A stretch of 64,000 nt of DNA from positions 304,166 through 368,165 of the forward strand of contig NZ_JAKIKU010000005.1 in the NCBI RefSeq assembly GCF_023283985.1. The letters are read 5' to 3'. A program made the position numbers and the translations under genes. Below the pieces are notes generated by a model that saw only the letters and a program-made list of their open reading frames with translations, ran no database searches and was not told the DNA's origin. The DNA is from Shewanella electrodiphila. GTDB lineage: Bacteria > Pseudomonadota > Gammaproteobacteria > Enterobacterales > Shewanellaceae. Positions 37,439 to 47,753 of this stretch are shown one piece after another (positions within the stretch are counted from its first letter, which is position 1; each line of letters opens with the position of its first letter).

Positions 37439-38557
37439 ATGAGTTTACAGAAACCTTTGAGCCTCGCGAGTCAACGCGCTATCGAACGTGGATATGATGA
37501 TAACAATGCCGAATGGATGGTCGAGTTTGATGTAAGTCCGCTAAAAGGGGATTTTGCTTTTGAAGAAGGGGTTATTAGACGAGATCCATCATCAGTGATT
37601 GACGTCGGTGGCGTGTTGCATTGTTGGTACACCAAAGGCCAAGGAGAAACCGTAGGGTTTGGGTCAGATAACCTTGAGGATAAAGTCTTTCCATGGGATT
37701 TGACTGAAGTTTGGCACGCGACATCGAACGATGGCGAAACGTGGAAAGAGCAAGACGTTGCGATTGAACGTGGTCAAGCTGGCGAATATGACGATCGCGC
37801 CATTTTTACTCCAGAAGTGCTGGTGCACAATGGGCGCTTTTACCTTGTATACCAAACCGTCACCACGCCTTATACCAATAGGCAGTTTGAAGAAATTGCA
37901 TTAGCCAGTTCAGACAGCCCTTATGGTCCGTGGCTCAAATCTGCATCGCCAATCCTAAGTCCAAGTAAAGATGGCCAGTGGCGAGGGGATGAAGACAACC
38001 GTTTTCATGTGAACAGTAAGGGGAGTTTTGACAGTCACAAAGTGCATGATCCTTGCTTACTGTTTTTTAATGACAAGTTTTACCTTTACTACAAAGGAGA
38101 AACCATGGGCGAAGAAATGAACTTTGGTGGCCGCGAAATTAAACACGGCGTAGCGATTGCTGACAACATTGAAGGGCCTTATATCAAGTCTGAGTTAAAC
38201 CCTATTTCAAACAGTGGTCACGAAGTGGTTGTGTGGAATTTTGAAAGTGGCATTGCTTCACTATTAACAACCGATGGCCCTGAAAAAAATACCATTCAGT
38301 TTGCAGATGATGGCCAAAATTTTGAGATTAAAGCCCACATAAAAGGGGCCCCAGAAGCCATTGGTTTGTTTAGACCAACTAAGCCTAATAGTGTTGCAGC
38401 AAATAGCTCAAATGTACGTGTAAATGACAGCCAAAGACCAGGCCTAACTTGGGGGCTTTGTCATCAATATGATGCTTCTTGGAACTGGAATTTTATTTGT
38501 CGCTTTAGTATCAAACGACAAGTGTTAGATGCTGGAACTTTTCAAAATAGTAACTAG
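37439..38557 (+). CDS. GH117 alpha-1,3-(3,6-anhydro)-L-galactosidase (neoagarobiose hydrolase)
   Basis: A 372-residue five-bladed beta-propeller of the GH117 type. Typical stretches are the N-terminal helix segment [15 protein letters not shown] used in dimerisation, [72 protein letters not shown] and [13 protein letters not shown]. No signal peptide is visible, so it probably works in the cytoplasm, splitting neoagarobiose into D-galactose and 3,6-anhydro-L-galactose. AAGGGA precedes the ATG. It provides the substrate for the aldehyde dehydrogenase at 16221. Confidence 0.92.
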   Translation: MSLQKPLSLASQRAIERGYDDNNAEWMVEFDVSPLKGDFAFEEGVIRRDPSSVIDVGGVLHCWYTKGQGETVGFGSDNLEDKVFPWDLTEVWHATSNDGETWKEQDVAIERGQAGEYDDRAIFTPEVLVHNGRFYLVYQTVTTPYTNRQFEEIALASSDSPYGPWLKSASPILSPSKDGQWRGDEDNRFHVNSKGSFDSHKVHDPCLLFFNDKFYLYYKGETMGEEMNFGGREIKHGVAIADNIEGPYIKSELNPISNSGHEVVVWNFESGIASLLTTDGPEKNTIQFADDGQNFEIKAHIKGAPEAIGLFRPTKPNSVAANSSNVRVNDSQRPGLTWGLCHQYDASWNWNFICRFSIKRQVLDAGTFQNSN

Positions 38558-38750
38558 CAAGTGACTAGTACTTAGTGTTTAGGGCATCGAACGCGAATTA
38601 ATTTTACTGTATATGGTCTCGATCCCTTTATGATTTGGCGTCGTAGCTTTTGCTTTATAACAGTGAATGTTCGGCTAAAGGCTGATGTTGTCATCACTTA
38701 ATCGCTTTATTGAGTACAAACGGACTCTTGTAAACAAAACTGAGGAAGGT

Positions 38751-41123
38751 ATGGATAGACGCAGTTTTATAAAACTTTCGGCTTTAACTACGGGTGGATT
38801 GTTATTCCCATCTCAAGCTGCTAGAGCGGCAGCCAATAGATTGTCTGTTACTGACGTTTCTTTAGTGGAAACATTAGCCAGTAATAGTAAACGTCCTTGG
38901 CTTGGTTCTGCCTTTTGGGGTAATCGCCTGCAAGATTGGCAATTGAATGCAGGTAAGATTGAATGCATTCGAAACGGGCGTGGATTTGAAATGCGCACGG
39001 TGTCGATATTAACGCGACAACTTAATAACAGTATTAAGCCTGCACGTATTAAAGCAAAAGTTTCGAACTTAACGCCTAACAAAGCTGGCTTTTGTGGTTT
39101 TTTATTGGGGGCGGGTTCGGATCGTTTAGATTATCGAGCTAGTGCATTAATCCAAAGGGCATCTGGTGAAAATGGCGGCTTTATGGCTGTCATTAATGAA
39201 AAAGGTGAACTTAGTTTTAATGACTTTACTAACAAACAAAAACCATTGGCTTATGAAAAAATCGTGAGAACCAATAGCGTTAATATTGGCGCTGTTCATG
39301 ATCGTGAGATTATCTTAGATTGCCATATTGATCCGGTATCTAAAGCGTCATTTGATGTCCGTTTAGTTGCCATTGACAGTAAAACTGGAAAAGAGCTTGG
39401 GTTTATTGTTAGAACAGGCGTTCCTAATGATGAACTACTAGGTGGGGTAATGTTGTTATCTTCAACACCACCTAAGCAAAGTGGGGCGCGCTGGGCATTT
39501 TCAGATATTCAAACGGGTGGTGAAAAACTATCGAAACTTGATCAACAAGCCATTGGGCCTGTTATGGGTTGTATGCACAGTGTCAATAAGTCGGTATTAA
39601 AACTCAGTGCCCAGTTTATGCCAGTTGCTGACGATGAGTATCAAACTGCAAAGTTACAATATCAACTCGTCGGCAGTAAAGAGTGGGTCTCTGCGCCTTC
39701 ATCCCAAATGGAGCCAGGCTACATCATTCAATATCGCGTCGATAACTGGGATAACACCCAAACACACAATTATCGAGTGGTTACCGTTAGCGCATCAGAT
39801 CAGGTGGACGTGTTATACCAAGGTCAAGTGCTAAAAGATCCAGGTAAAACAAAGCCATTGTCTATTGCTTTGTATTCTTGCCTTGTGGCCACCAATCAGT
39901 CATTAGATATTGAACATTTCAAGACCAGATTAAAACAAGAAAAGCAATTAGGTCGTTTTAGTCCTGAGAATATTTTGTTTCCTCATACAGAACTGGTGAA
40001 TAATTGCGACAAGCACGAACCAGATATGTATGTATTTTGTGGTGATCAATTCTATGAAGCAACGCCAACACAAGTATGGCGTAATCGACCTGACTCACAC
40101 TTAGACATGCTTTATCGCTGGTATCTTTGGTATTGGACATTTAAAGACTCTATTCGAGATAAACCAGCAATATTGTTAGCGGATGACCATGACGTACTAC
40201 AAGGTAATTTATGGGGAGTAGGTGGCCGCGATCCCGTTGTATTAGAAGGTGATAAACGCACCGAAGAAGACGGTGGCTATATGCAAACCAAAGCCTTGGT
40301 CAAAATGGTTTATCGAATGCAACATGGTCATAATCCTGATGCATACGATCCAACACCAATAGAACACGGTATTCCTGTGACTTATGGTGCCTTTGTTTAT
40401 GGTGGTGTCAGTTTTGCCATGGTAGAAGATAGAAAGTTTAAATCCCGCCGTAATATCAATATTGATCCGATTTATGCCCAAGGTGAGTTATTGGGTCATA
40501 GGCAAGAGCAGTTTTTACGCGAATGGGCAGATATGGATAAAGCGCTGCCTAAAATCTGTATTGCTGCATCCATGTGGGGCTCGCCTCAAACCAAAAGTAA
40601 TTTAGAACCATTGTTAGATTACGACTCAAACGGCTATCCACCTGACGGTAGAACTCGCGCAGTCAAATTGATTAAAGACGCAGGCGCTGTAGTCATTTGC
40701 GGTGATCAACATTTAGCCATGGTGGCTAAACAAGGGTTAGACACCTTTGAAGATGGACCATTATTTTATGCTGGCCCTGCTGGAGCCGCGTTTTGGCAGC
40801 GATGGTTTGAAGGAATAAATAAACTTGATAATCAATTTAATAATGATCCTAACACGGGTAATTTTACCGATACATTTGGTAATAAGATGCGGGTACTAGC
40901 CGTAGCCAACCCCAAGGTGACCTATGATGATTTTAAACAGCAAACCAATAATTCCTGGAGTAACTATTTAGCTGATAGGAGTTTAAAAAGTGAAGGCTAC
41001 GGTATTGTAAAAGTAAACCATCATGCCGAACAATTTGAATTCGAATGCTGGGAGTGGGATACCGATCCAACTCAGGGTAAACAATTTGCTGGTTGGCCAT
41101 ATATTCATAAATTTGAATCTTAA
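38751..41123 (+). CDS. Tat-exported PhoD-like metallophosphoesterase
   Basis: 790 residues from the ATG at 38751, chosen for its GAGGAAGG ribosome site and because a twin-arginine signal DRRSFIKLSALTTGG then begins at once. Residues about 30-250 are a beta-rich domain that may bind carbohydrate. The metallophosphatase part has MYVFCGDQFYEATPTQVW, AILLADDHDVLQGNLWG, IAASMWGSPQTK and VVICGDQHLAMVA, matching the metal-binding D/N/H pattern of PhoD. A phosphatase in an agar locus is unexpected; it may act on a sugar ester or merely be co-located. It follows GH117 after 190 bases. Confidence 0.75.
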   Translation: MDRRSFIKLSALTTGGLLFPSQAARAAANRLSVTDVSLVETLASNSKRPWLGSAFWGNRLQDWQLNAGKIECIRNGRGFEMRTVSILTRQLNNSIKPARIKAKVSNLTPNKAGFCGFLLGAGSDRLDYRASALIQRASGENGGFMAVINEKGELSFNDFTNKQKPLAYEKIVRTNSVNIGAVHDREIILDCHIDPVSKASFDVRLVAIDSKTGKELGFIVRTGVPNDELLGGVMLLSSTPPKQSGARWAFSDIQTGGEKLSKLDQQAIGPVMGCMHSVNKSVLKLSAQFMPVADDEYQTAKLQYQLVGSKEWVSAPSSQMEPGYIIQYRVDNWDNTQTHNYRVVTVSASDQVDVLYQGQVLKDPGKTKPLSIALYSCLVATNQSLDIEHFKTRLKQEKQLGRFSPENILFPHTELVNNCDKHEPDMYVFCGDQFYEATPTQVWRNRPDSHLDMLYRWYLWYWTFKDSIRDKPAILLADDHDVLQGNLWGVGGRDPVVLEGDKRTEEDGGYMQTKALVKMVYRMQHGHNPDAYDPTPIEHGIPVTYGAFVYGGVSFAMVEDRKFKSRRNINIDPIYAQGELLGHRQEQFLREWADMDKALPKICIAASMWGSPQTKSNLEPLLDYDSNGYPPDGRTRAVKLIKDAGAVVICGDQHLAMVAKQGLDTFEDGPLFYAGPAGAAFWQRWFEGINKLDNQFNNDPNTGNFTDTFGNKMRVLAVANPKVTYDDFKQQTNNSWSNYLADRSLKSEGYGIVKVNHHAEQFEFECWEWDTDPTQGKQFAGWPYIHKFES

Positions 41124-41146
41124 TCAGTTAAACCCATACTTTGTTT

Positions 41147-41172
41147 AAAGCCATCCTCGGATGGCTTTTTTA
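41147..41172 (+). terminator. Terminator after the PhoD-like gene
   Basis: AAGCCATCC and GGATGGCTT form the stem, followed by T residues. Confidence 0.85.
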
Positions 41173-41511
41173 TGTTAAGTATCTATTAGATGATTTAATT
41201 AACAATTTGCATGCTGTAAAAATAAACCTGTTAACATTTCAAGTGCCACATTTGAACTTTTTTTATAATTAACCTCAGAAATCAGTATATACCTCTAGCT
41301 TCTCATTCTTATTAAAGTGTTATCTTCTACCGATTCGGCAATGTCAGATAATTTAACTGTGTAAATAATTGTTGGCGTAAAATTCTTTAAAATCAATGAT
41401 AAACAATCGAAAGAACAATAGTTAACGGTATGTTAGTTGAGGTACAATGCGACAAAGACGAGAAAGAGTTTCATCGAAATAGTTAAATAAATCGATTTAA
41501 GTTTATTGAAG

Positions 41512-41523
41512 ATTGTTAACAAA
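41512..41523. promoter_or_regulatory. Operator-like palindrome upstream of TonB receptor 2
   Basis: ATTGTTAACAAA, one base from the consensus, ends 6 bases before the -35 box at 41530. The rest of the 500-bp gap from 41173 holds no gene. Confidence 0.6.
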
Positions 41524-41529
41524 ATTATG

Positions 41530-41558
41530 TTGACAGTTATTCCCTTGGTTAGTAATGT
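41530..41558 (+). promoter_or_regulatory. Sigma-70 promoter of TonB receptor 2
   Basis: TTGACA, a 17-bp spacer and TAATGT, with the transcript start expected about 75 bases before the ATG at 41639. Confidence 0.6.
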
Positions 41559-41638
41559 CTGTAAACAGGATTGCAACATTGTATTAACTTTTGCAATTCA
41601 GGTTAGGCAGAAACACAAACGCTCTTGGGGGAGTAGAT

Positions 41639-44600
41639 ATGCCAATTAAGACATTAAAATATAAGTACAGCTCTGTATATCTCGCATTGTTAACAGCAAT
41701 GTCTATGCAGGTCGTTGCTGAAGAAAAGGCAACCGATGAAGCTGCAGAAGAAATTGAAGTAATTCAAGTTAAAGGCTTAAAAAGTAGTTTAAAGAAGTCA
41801 ATCAACGATAAACGTTTTTCAGAAAACCTGACTGATTCAATTAATGCTGAAGATATCGGTAAATCAACCGATCAAAACATTGCAGATGCTTTATCACGAG
41901 TTACTGGTGTTACTGTTCAGTCAGTTGATGGAGAAGGTTCTCGTATTACGGTACGTGGTGCTAATTCACAACAAAATAATGTCAGTATGAATGGCGTCCA
42001 ACTCGGTTCGACTGATTTCAGTCAAAGTGTTGATTTATCGCAGTACTCATCCGACATTTTATCTAAAATTGAAGTGGTTAAAACACCCAGCGCCGATCAC
42101 GAAGAAGGTGCTCTAGGGGCGAATATTAATTTAATCACCAACAAGCCACTTGATTTAAATTATCAAATTAGAACGGTAACGGTTGAAGGTCGCTATAACG
42201 ATTTATTAGATGACGAAAACTATAAGGTTTCAGGAACGATATCCGAAAAAATGTTTGATGATACTTTTGGGTTGATTTTTACCGCAGTAAAAGAAACTAA
42301 CTCTTACCGTAAAGATCAATATAGTGCTGATAATTGGGTATCTGAATTTTCTCATTTAGCTTCTGATACAGAAGGGAATCTTGTTGAAGATGTGTGGGGC
42401 ATCACGAATAAGAATTCACGGTATGAGTTGTATAATAATGATGTAGACCGTATGAACTTTAATTTGGGTTTACAGTGGGCACCAACTGATTCAACAGAGT
42501 TTAATCTCAATACCAATTACACCAAACAGTCTTTTGAAAGTTCAATGCATGGCGTTCAAATTCGTAGTGGTCAACAAGGTAATATGATTGAAGGAATCGA
42601 CCCTGGTTTAGGTGGCGGCCCATCACAGTGGACGGATCCACAGCAAGATTGGCATACCATTGATTTAAAGACCAATACATTTACTAAATACTTAAACCGA
42701 TTTGGTGATGGTGGTTTAAGCCAGTCTGAAAACAAATATGATGAAGAAAACACCGTTATCTCATTCGATGTTAGGCATGATATTACTGATAATCTTATTT
42801 TAAATGCCGGTCTAGGTTACTCAAAGTCTGAACGTATTCCTGAAAACCAAGTTTATATTGCGATGCAAAACTTTAGCAATATTAACCGCTGGTTATTAAA
42901 AAATGTTCCAGAAACTGATATTGAGCCTGTGGGTTATGACTGCACTAATGGCCCATGTACTTTAGTGGGGGGGGCTGGTTTGATTGATTATGGCGAGAAT
43001 AACGAATTTGGCGATCCATTAAATGTTTGGGATAACTACGGCACAACAGGCTTTAACGTTGATGAGCTCAATGCCCAGCATCTAACTTTTTTAAATCGCT
43101 CAGTTGTTGCCGTTGAAGATGAACAAAAATCAGCTTTCGTCGATTTTGACTGGATAGTCGACGCTGGACCATTATCAAGTATTGAGTTTGGTGCTAAGTA
43201 CTCTAACCGTGAAAAATACGTAGATAACCAGCAAAATGCATTTAATAGTGTCGGCGAAGGTGTAGTTATTAATAACCCTTATACAGGAGCTCCTACGGTT
43301 TTAAATGATGGTTTGAATTCGTTAAGTGGTGATCTTTTTGCAACTGGAGAAAGCTTTCCTGTAGATGACTTCATGGACAGTAATGGCTATGGGCGCGATG
43401 CGATTACGGATGGTTGGACAACCTTTTCAGCATTTAAAGCATTTGATGTTGCTTTAGGTTCTCCTTCTGTTGGTTTCGAGCCTGATAATTCAAATACACG
43501 TTCTGCCGAGCTTGAAAATTTCGCTACCTACTTGAAAGCCAACTTTGGTTTTTTTGACGGTCGTTTATCTGGTGATGTTGGTGTTCGTTATGTTAAAACA
43601 GAAGTAGAAACATCAGGTTACTCAGGTGTTCAATTTGCTTATGATCCTGGTAACGTTGGCCGGTTAATGGACCCTTTCAAATTGGCTGAATTACGTGATT
43701 CAAGTCTGCCTGAATGTAGTGGTATTCCATTTTACGGTACTGATTGGAACGCAGAAACTCGTTGGGCTCGTGTTGATGGCAATGGTTACGATACTAATGG
43801 TACTAACGATTTAACTGATGATATTGCTCGACCAGATGAAGGTGCTTGTTTTGATGCTAATGCTGTACGTGGTAATCCAAACGAAAGTGGTTGGTGGTTA
43901 TGGCGTCACAGTGATATATCTACTGAAAAATTCTATGGTTATGGTGATAGACAACTTGACGAAAATGGTCAGCTTGTTGCAACTGAAGATAGAAGTAAGC
44001 GTAGCTTTGCTGTAACTGGTACTCATGATTATGACGTTTTCTTACCCAGTCTAAACTTGAATTATCTGCTTACTGACGATTCGGTACTACGTTTTGCAGC
44101 ATCTAAGACGATGGCACGCCCACAAATTGATTCATTACGTCCTGGTTTTAAAGTGCGTGAAACCCAGTGGGGCGGTTACAATCGTAATAACACCATTACC
44201 CTCACAACACCTAAATTAGACCCATTAGAATCAATTAACTTAGATTTATCGTACGAATGGTACTTTAACGAATCAGGTATGTTGTCTGCAGGCCTATTCT
44301 ATAAAGACATGACTAATTTCGAAGAATCTGAAACTGTTGTGACTTATATGGATGACCTACGAGATGTCGGCTTAACAGAAGGCGAAGGTTATAATCCTGA
44401 TGATTTAGTATTGGTAGCAGGCCAAGACAGTCTTGAACAATGTATGCCTAAACGCTTCCAGGGTAATGATGAATTCCGTGAAGATTGGATGTATTCAGGT
44501 GACTTGGAGCAAATGTGTGCTCAGTTCAAAACAACTCGTATCAAAAATGGTAAAGGTGCGAACATTAAAGGGGTTGAACTGCAGTATATTCAAACTTTTG

Positions 44601-45100
44601 ACATGCTACCCGGTTGGCTTTCAGGTTTAGGTATTCAAACTAATTATACCTATCAAGACAGTAAATATGACCAAGAAGTATCGTCAATAGATGACACTGT
44701 TCAACTACCTGAGTTACAAGTTGCCTATACACCTGAGCATAGTTATAACTTAACTGCATTTTGGGAGAAAAATGGTCATCAGTTGCGTTTATCCTACCGA
44801 GGTAATACAGATCAGCTAGCTAAACGTTCTTGGGAGTCGGGTTCATTATGGGAAGAAGGGCGTCAAACATTAGATTTTTCGGCGAGTTACAAGCTAAATG
44901 ATATGGTGACTTTCTCCTTTCAAGCGGTTAATTTAACGGATGAAGGTGTTCGTCAGTATTACACTAGTCGCTTCCTTAATGTTAATGGAGATGTTTTAGA
45001 CGAAGGTAGCCCAATCAGTGGTAACGCGACCGATTCTAGAACCGTTAATCAATATCAAACAGGTCGAACATTCCGCCTTAATGCTCGAATGAACTTCTAA
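41639..45100 (+). CDS. TonB-dependent receptor (oligosaccharide uptake) 2
   Basis: A 1153-residue outer-membrane receptor. The start at 41639 has a GGGGGAG ribosome site and gives a signal peptide ending near MQVVAEE. IEVIQVKGLKSSLKKSINDKR is the N-terminal region shared with receptor 1; the plug follows with INAEDIGKSTDQNIADALSRVTG and SRITVRGANSQQNNVSMNGVQ. The barrel ends FRLNARMNF with terminal Phe. It is larger than receptor 1 by about 225 residues, mostly in barrel loops, suggesting a bulkier ligand. It lies next to GH50 copy 3, and a terminator follows it. Confidence 0.9.
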   Translation: MPIKTLKYKYSSVYLALLTAMSMQVVAEEKATDEAAEEIEVIQVKGLKSSLKKSINDKRFSENLTDSINAEDIGKSTDQNIADALSRVTGVTVQSVDGEGSRITVRGANSQQNNVSMNGVQLGSTDFSQSVDLSQYSSDILSKIEVVKTPSADHEEGALGANINLITNKPLDLNYQIRTVTVEGRYNDLLDDENYKVSGTISEKMFDDTFGLIFTAVKETNSYRKDQYSADNWVSEFSHLASDTEGNLVEDVWGITNKNSRYELYNNDVDRMNFNLGLQWAPTDSTEFNLNTNYTKQSFESSMHGVQIRSGQQGNMIEGIDPGLGGGPSQWTDPQQDWHTIDLKTNTFTKYLNRFGDGGLSQSENKYDEENTVISFDVRHDITDNLILNAGLGYSKSERIPENQVYIAMQNFSNINRWLLKNVPETDIEPVGYDCTNGPCTLVGGAGLIDYGENNEFGDPLNVWDNYGTTGFNVDELNAQHLTFLNRSVVAVEDEQKSAFVDFDWIVDAGPLSSIEFGAKYSNREKYVDNQQNAFNSVGEGVVINNPYTGAPTVLNDGLNSLSGDLFATGESFPVDDFMDSNGYGRDAITDGWTTFSAFKAFDVALGSPSVGFEPDNSNTRSAELENFATYLKANFGFFDGRLSGDVGVRYVKTEVETSGYSGVQFAYDPGNVGRLMDPFKLAELRDSSLPECSGIPFYGTDWNAETRWARVDGNGYDTNGTNDLTDDIARPDEGACFDANAVRGNPNESGWWLWRHSDISTEKFYGYGDRQLDENGQLVATEDRSKRSFAVTGTHDYDVFLPSLNLNYLLTDDSVLRFAASKTMARPQIDSLRPGFKVRETQWGGYNRNNTITLTTPKLDPLESINLDLSYEWYFNESGMLSAGLFYKDMTNFEESETVVTYMDDLRDVGLTEGEGYNPDDLVLVAGQDSLEQCMPKRFQGNDEFREDWMYSGDLEQMCAQFKTTRIKNGKGANIKGVELQYIQTFDMLPGWLSGLGIQTNYTYQDSKYDQEVSSIDDTVQLPELQVAYTPEHSYNLTAFWEKNGHQLRLSYRGNTDQLAKRSWESGSLWEEGRQTLDFSASYKLNDMVTFSFQAVNLTDEGVRQYYTSRFLNVNGDVLDEGSPISGNATDSRTVNQYQTGRTFRLNARMNF

Positions 45101-45115
45101 TCTAGCTTCTCAATT

Positions 45116-45143
45116 AAGGGTCACTTTAGTGGCCCTTTTTTTT
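45116..45143 (+). terminator. Terminator of TonB receptor 2
   Basis: AAGGGTCACT and AGTGGCCCTT form the stem, followed by eight T residues. Confidence 0.8.
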
Positions 45144-45204
45144 ATTAAATTAACATCAATTGCCCATATTTACTGTGTCATTAATCCATGACAAGGAGTG
45201 TAAT

Positions 45205-47556
45205 ATGAAACTGATTTGCGTTTATCAAAATGCCTTATTGCTGAGTGTATTAACACAGGCGGGGTGCCTGCCTGTCGCTTCAGCTGAATCACAAAAGAAC
45301 TCGACCGATAATTCAGCATCACCAATCGAATCCACTAGTTTAGTGAGCAATCAAACTACAAGTTTAATGACTTTAGTCGATTTCGCTTCTGCTGAGCAGC
45401 AAACTTGGCTACAAAGCAGCTCTGCAAAATTTCAGTTGGTAAAAAACCAACTACAAATTGGTTTTTTACCACAACATAATATTTCAACCGTCAGCATCAA
45501 ACCAGAACAGCCATGGGACTTATCGTCACTAAGTCGATATAACTTGGCATTTGATGTGGCTAACCCTCAAGATAAATCAGTGCATTTTTATTTATCCGTT
45601 GAAAATCAGCAAGATGAGTACCAAAGCCGCTCAATCAGTATTGCACCTCATTATAAGGGCACGGTATTTTTCCCGCTAGATGGTAAAGAAGCTGTTACTG
45701 AAGCTGGTTTTTGGGGCGATGCTACGCCTTGGAAAACCGACGATTCATTAATGGTTTGGCGTTCATGGCGTGCCGAGAATGTAGACTTAACTCAAATTGC
45801 TGCTTTGAATTTTTTTACTATTGGCTTGTTAGAAAACCGCTCAATTGAAATTAAAGATATTCGCATAAGGGCGAATCCAGAGCCCGATCCGAAATGGCTT
45901 AATAATATTGTGGATCAATATGGTCAAAATGCCCTTATTGATTACCCGTTAAAAATCACCTCCGATGAGCAATTAGCACTGCAAACGGCCGAGGAGTTGG
46001 CTCAACTTAACGCATCAACAGGTACGCCTAATCGTTCGATATATGGTGGATACACTAAAGGGCCTAAGTTAAAAGCCACTGGTTTTTTTAGAACTGAAAA
46101 AGTCGACGGTAAGTGGTGGATGGTTGACCCACAAGGTTATGTGTTTTTCTCACATGGCCCCGCTAATGTGCGAATGGCCAATATGTCGACATTAACGGGG
46201 ATTGATTACCAAGATGATGCTGTACGTTATCGTGACTCGAATGAAACTACCCCAGAAGATTCAATGGGCACTGTGCAAATTCCACAAGCAATAAAAGACA
46301 GGCGATATGTGGCATCACCGCTACGTCACAATATGTTTGAGTGGTTGCCGGAATATTCAGATCCCCTAGCTAAGCATTATAGCTACCGCCGTTCAACCCA
46401 CAAAGGCGCAATGCCGTATGGTGAAACCTATAGTTTTTATCAGGCGAATTTACAGCGTAAATACGATAATCAACCTGACGGTGCATACTTAACCAAATGG
46501 CATGAAGTGACATTATCTCGGATGAAAGACTGGGGCTTTACTTCATTTGGTAACTGGGTAGACCCAGCTTTCTATAACGCTAAACAAGTGCCATATTTTG
46601 CTAATGGTTGGATTATTGGTGATTTCAAAACCCTATCTGGCACAGTAAATCATTGGGGCTTAATGCCAGATCCCTTTGACCCAGAGTTTGCCCGCCGCGC
46701 TAAGATAACTATTGATGAGATTTCAGGATCTGTAAAAGACTCGCCTTGGTGTGCCGGCCTTTTTATTGATAATGAAAAAAGCTGGGGTGAGCGAGAAGGC
46801 TCAATTGAAGCACGCTATGGGGTAATTTTAGATGCCTTGTCTAAAAGCGTAACTGAAAGCCCAGCTAAAAAAGCCTTTAGTGAATTTTTACAGCAAAAGT
46901 ATGCCCAAGTTGAGCAGTTAAATACCGCATGGCAAACTAATTTTAGCGATTGGGACACACTCAACCAAGGCGTTACCTTTAACCAATACAGTGAACCACA
47001 AGTAGCTGATTTATCGCGTTTACTGGAGTTATTAGGTGAGCAATATTTTAAAGTGGTGCACAACACCCTAGCGGAGAAAATGCCTAATCATTTATATATG
47101 GGGGCCAGAATGGCGAATTGGGGCATGCCAGATGAAATTATTAAGGCTTCGCTGAAATATTCTGATGTACTGAGTTTCAATATTTATGAAGAAGGGATGC
47201 AACCTCACTTTTGGCAGTTTTTAGAGCAGGTTGATTTGCCGGTGGTCATTGGTGAGTTCCATATTGGCAGCACAGAGGGATCAGGCCTGTTTAATCCAGG
47301 GATTGTGCATGCCAGTGGTCAACAGGATAGAGCCAATAAGTACAAAAACTACATGAAAAGCGTGTTAGACAAACCATATATGGTTGGCGCACATTGGTTT
47401 CAATATGTTGATGAACCGCTAACTGGGCGAGCCTTTGACGGCGAGAATGCCAATATTGGGTTTGTGACGGTGACAGATACGCCTTATCCGCAACTAATTG
47501 ATGCGGTTAAAGAGGTGACTTCAACCATGTATCAGCAAAGGCTAGACACTAAATAA
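45205..47556 (+). CDS. GH50 beta-agarase, exported (copy 3)
   Basis: 783 residues from the ATG at 45205, which has AAGGAG before it; an upstream in-frame start at 45160 overlaps the terminator region and is less likely. The N-terminus is a signal sequence ending LTQAGCLPVASA; the QAGC lipobox is weak, so it may be a periplasmic protein rather than a lipoprotein. The same two-domain plan as the other copies is present, with E524 in FIDNEKSWG and E684 in VIGEFHIG as catalytic candidates. A different cell location for the three GH50 enzymes would allow stepwise degradation. Confidence 0.88.
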   Translation: MKLICVYQNALLLSVLTQAGCLPVASAESQKNSTDNSASPIESTSLVSNQTTSLMTLVDFASAEQQTWLQSSSAKFQLVKNQLQIGFLPQHNISTVSIKPEQPWDLSSLSRYNLAFDVANPQDKSVHFYLSVENQQDEYQSRSISIAPHYKGTVFFPLDGKEAVTEAGFWGDATPWKTDDSLMVWRSWRAENVDLTQIAALNFFTIGLLENRSIEIKDIRIRANPEPDPKWLNNIVDQYGQNALIDYPLKITSDEQLALQTAEELAQLNASTGTPNRSIYGGYTKGPKLKATGFFRTEKVDGKWWMVDPQGYVFFSHGPANVRMANMSTLTGIDYQDDAVRYRDSNETTPEDSMGTVQIPQAIKDRRYVASPLRHNMFEWLPEYSDPLAKHYSYRRSTHKGAMPYGETYSFYQANLQRKYDNQPDGAYLTKWHEVTLSRMKDWGFTSFGNWVDPAFYNAKQVPYFANGWIIGDFKTLSGTVNHWGLMPDPFDPEFARRAKITIDEISGSVKDSPWCAGLFIDNEKSWGEREGSIEARYGVILDALSKSVTESPAKKAFSEFLQQKYAQVEQLNTAWQTNFSDWDTLNQGVTFNQYSEPQVADLSRLLELLGEQYFKVVHNTLAEKMPNHLYMGARMANWGMPDEIIKASLKYSDVLSFNIYEEGMQPHFWQFLEQVDLPVVIGEFHIGSTEGSGLFNPGIVHASGQQDRANKYKNYMKSVLDKPYMVGAHWFQYVDEPLTGRAFDGENANIGFVTVTDTPYPQLIDAVKEVTSTMYQQRLDTK

Positions 47557-47576
47557 CCTTTACCGATTGAAGTGAT

Positions 47577-47610
47577 AGGGCTAATGGCTTGGTAGCATTA
47601 GCCCTTTTTT
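47577..47610 (+). terminator. Terminator of GH50 copy 3
   Basis: AGGGCTAATG and CATTAGCCCT pair and are followed by six T residues. Confidence 0.85.
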
Positions 47611-47753
47611 GTGGCTGACAAATACCCCTAAAGCATCAAAATGACATCAAAGTGATATTTCTGCACCTAATATGTGTATTTTACAGCTAATTGCCACGCT
47701 AGAATGTTACTTCGTATTAACATTTTTTAAGTCTAGCCATAAAAAGGTATGCA

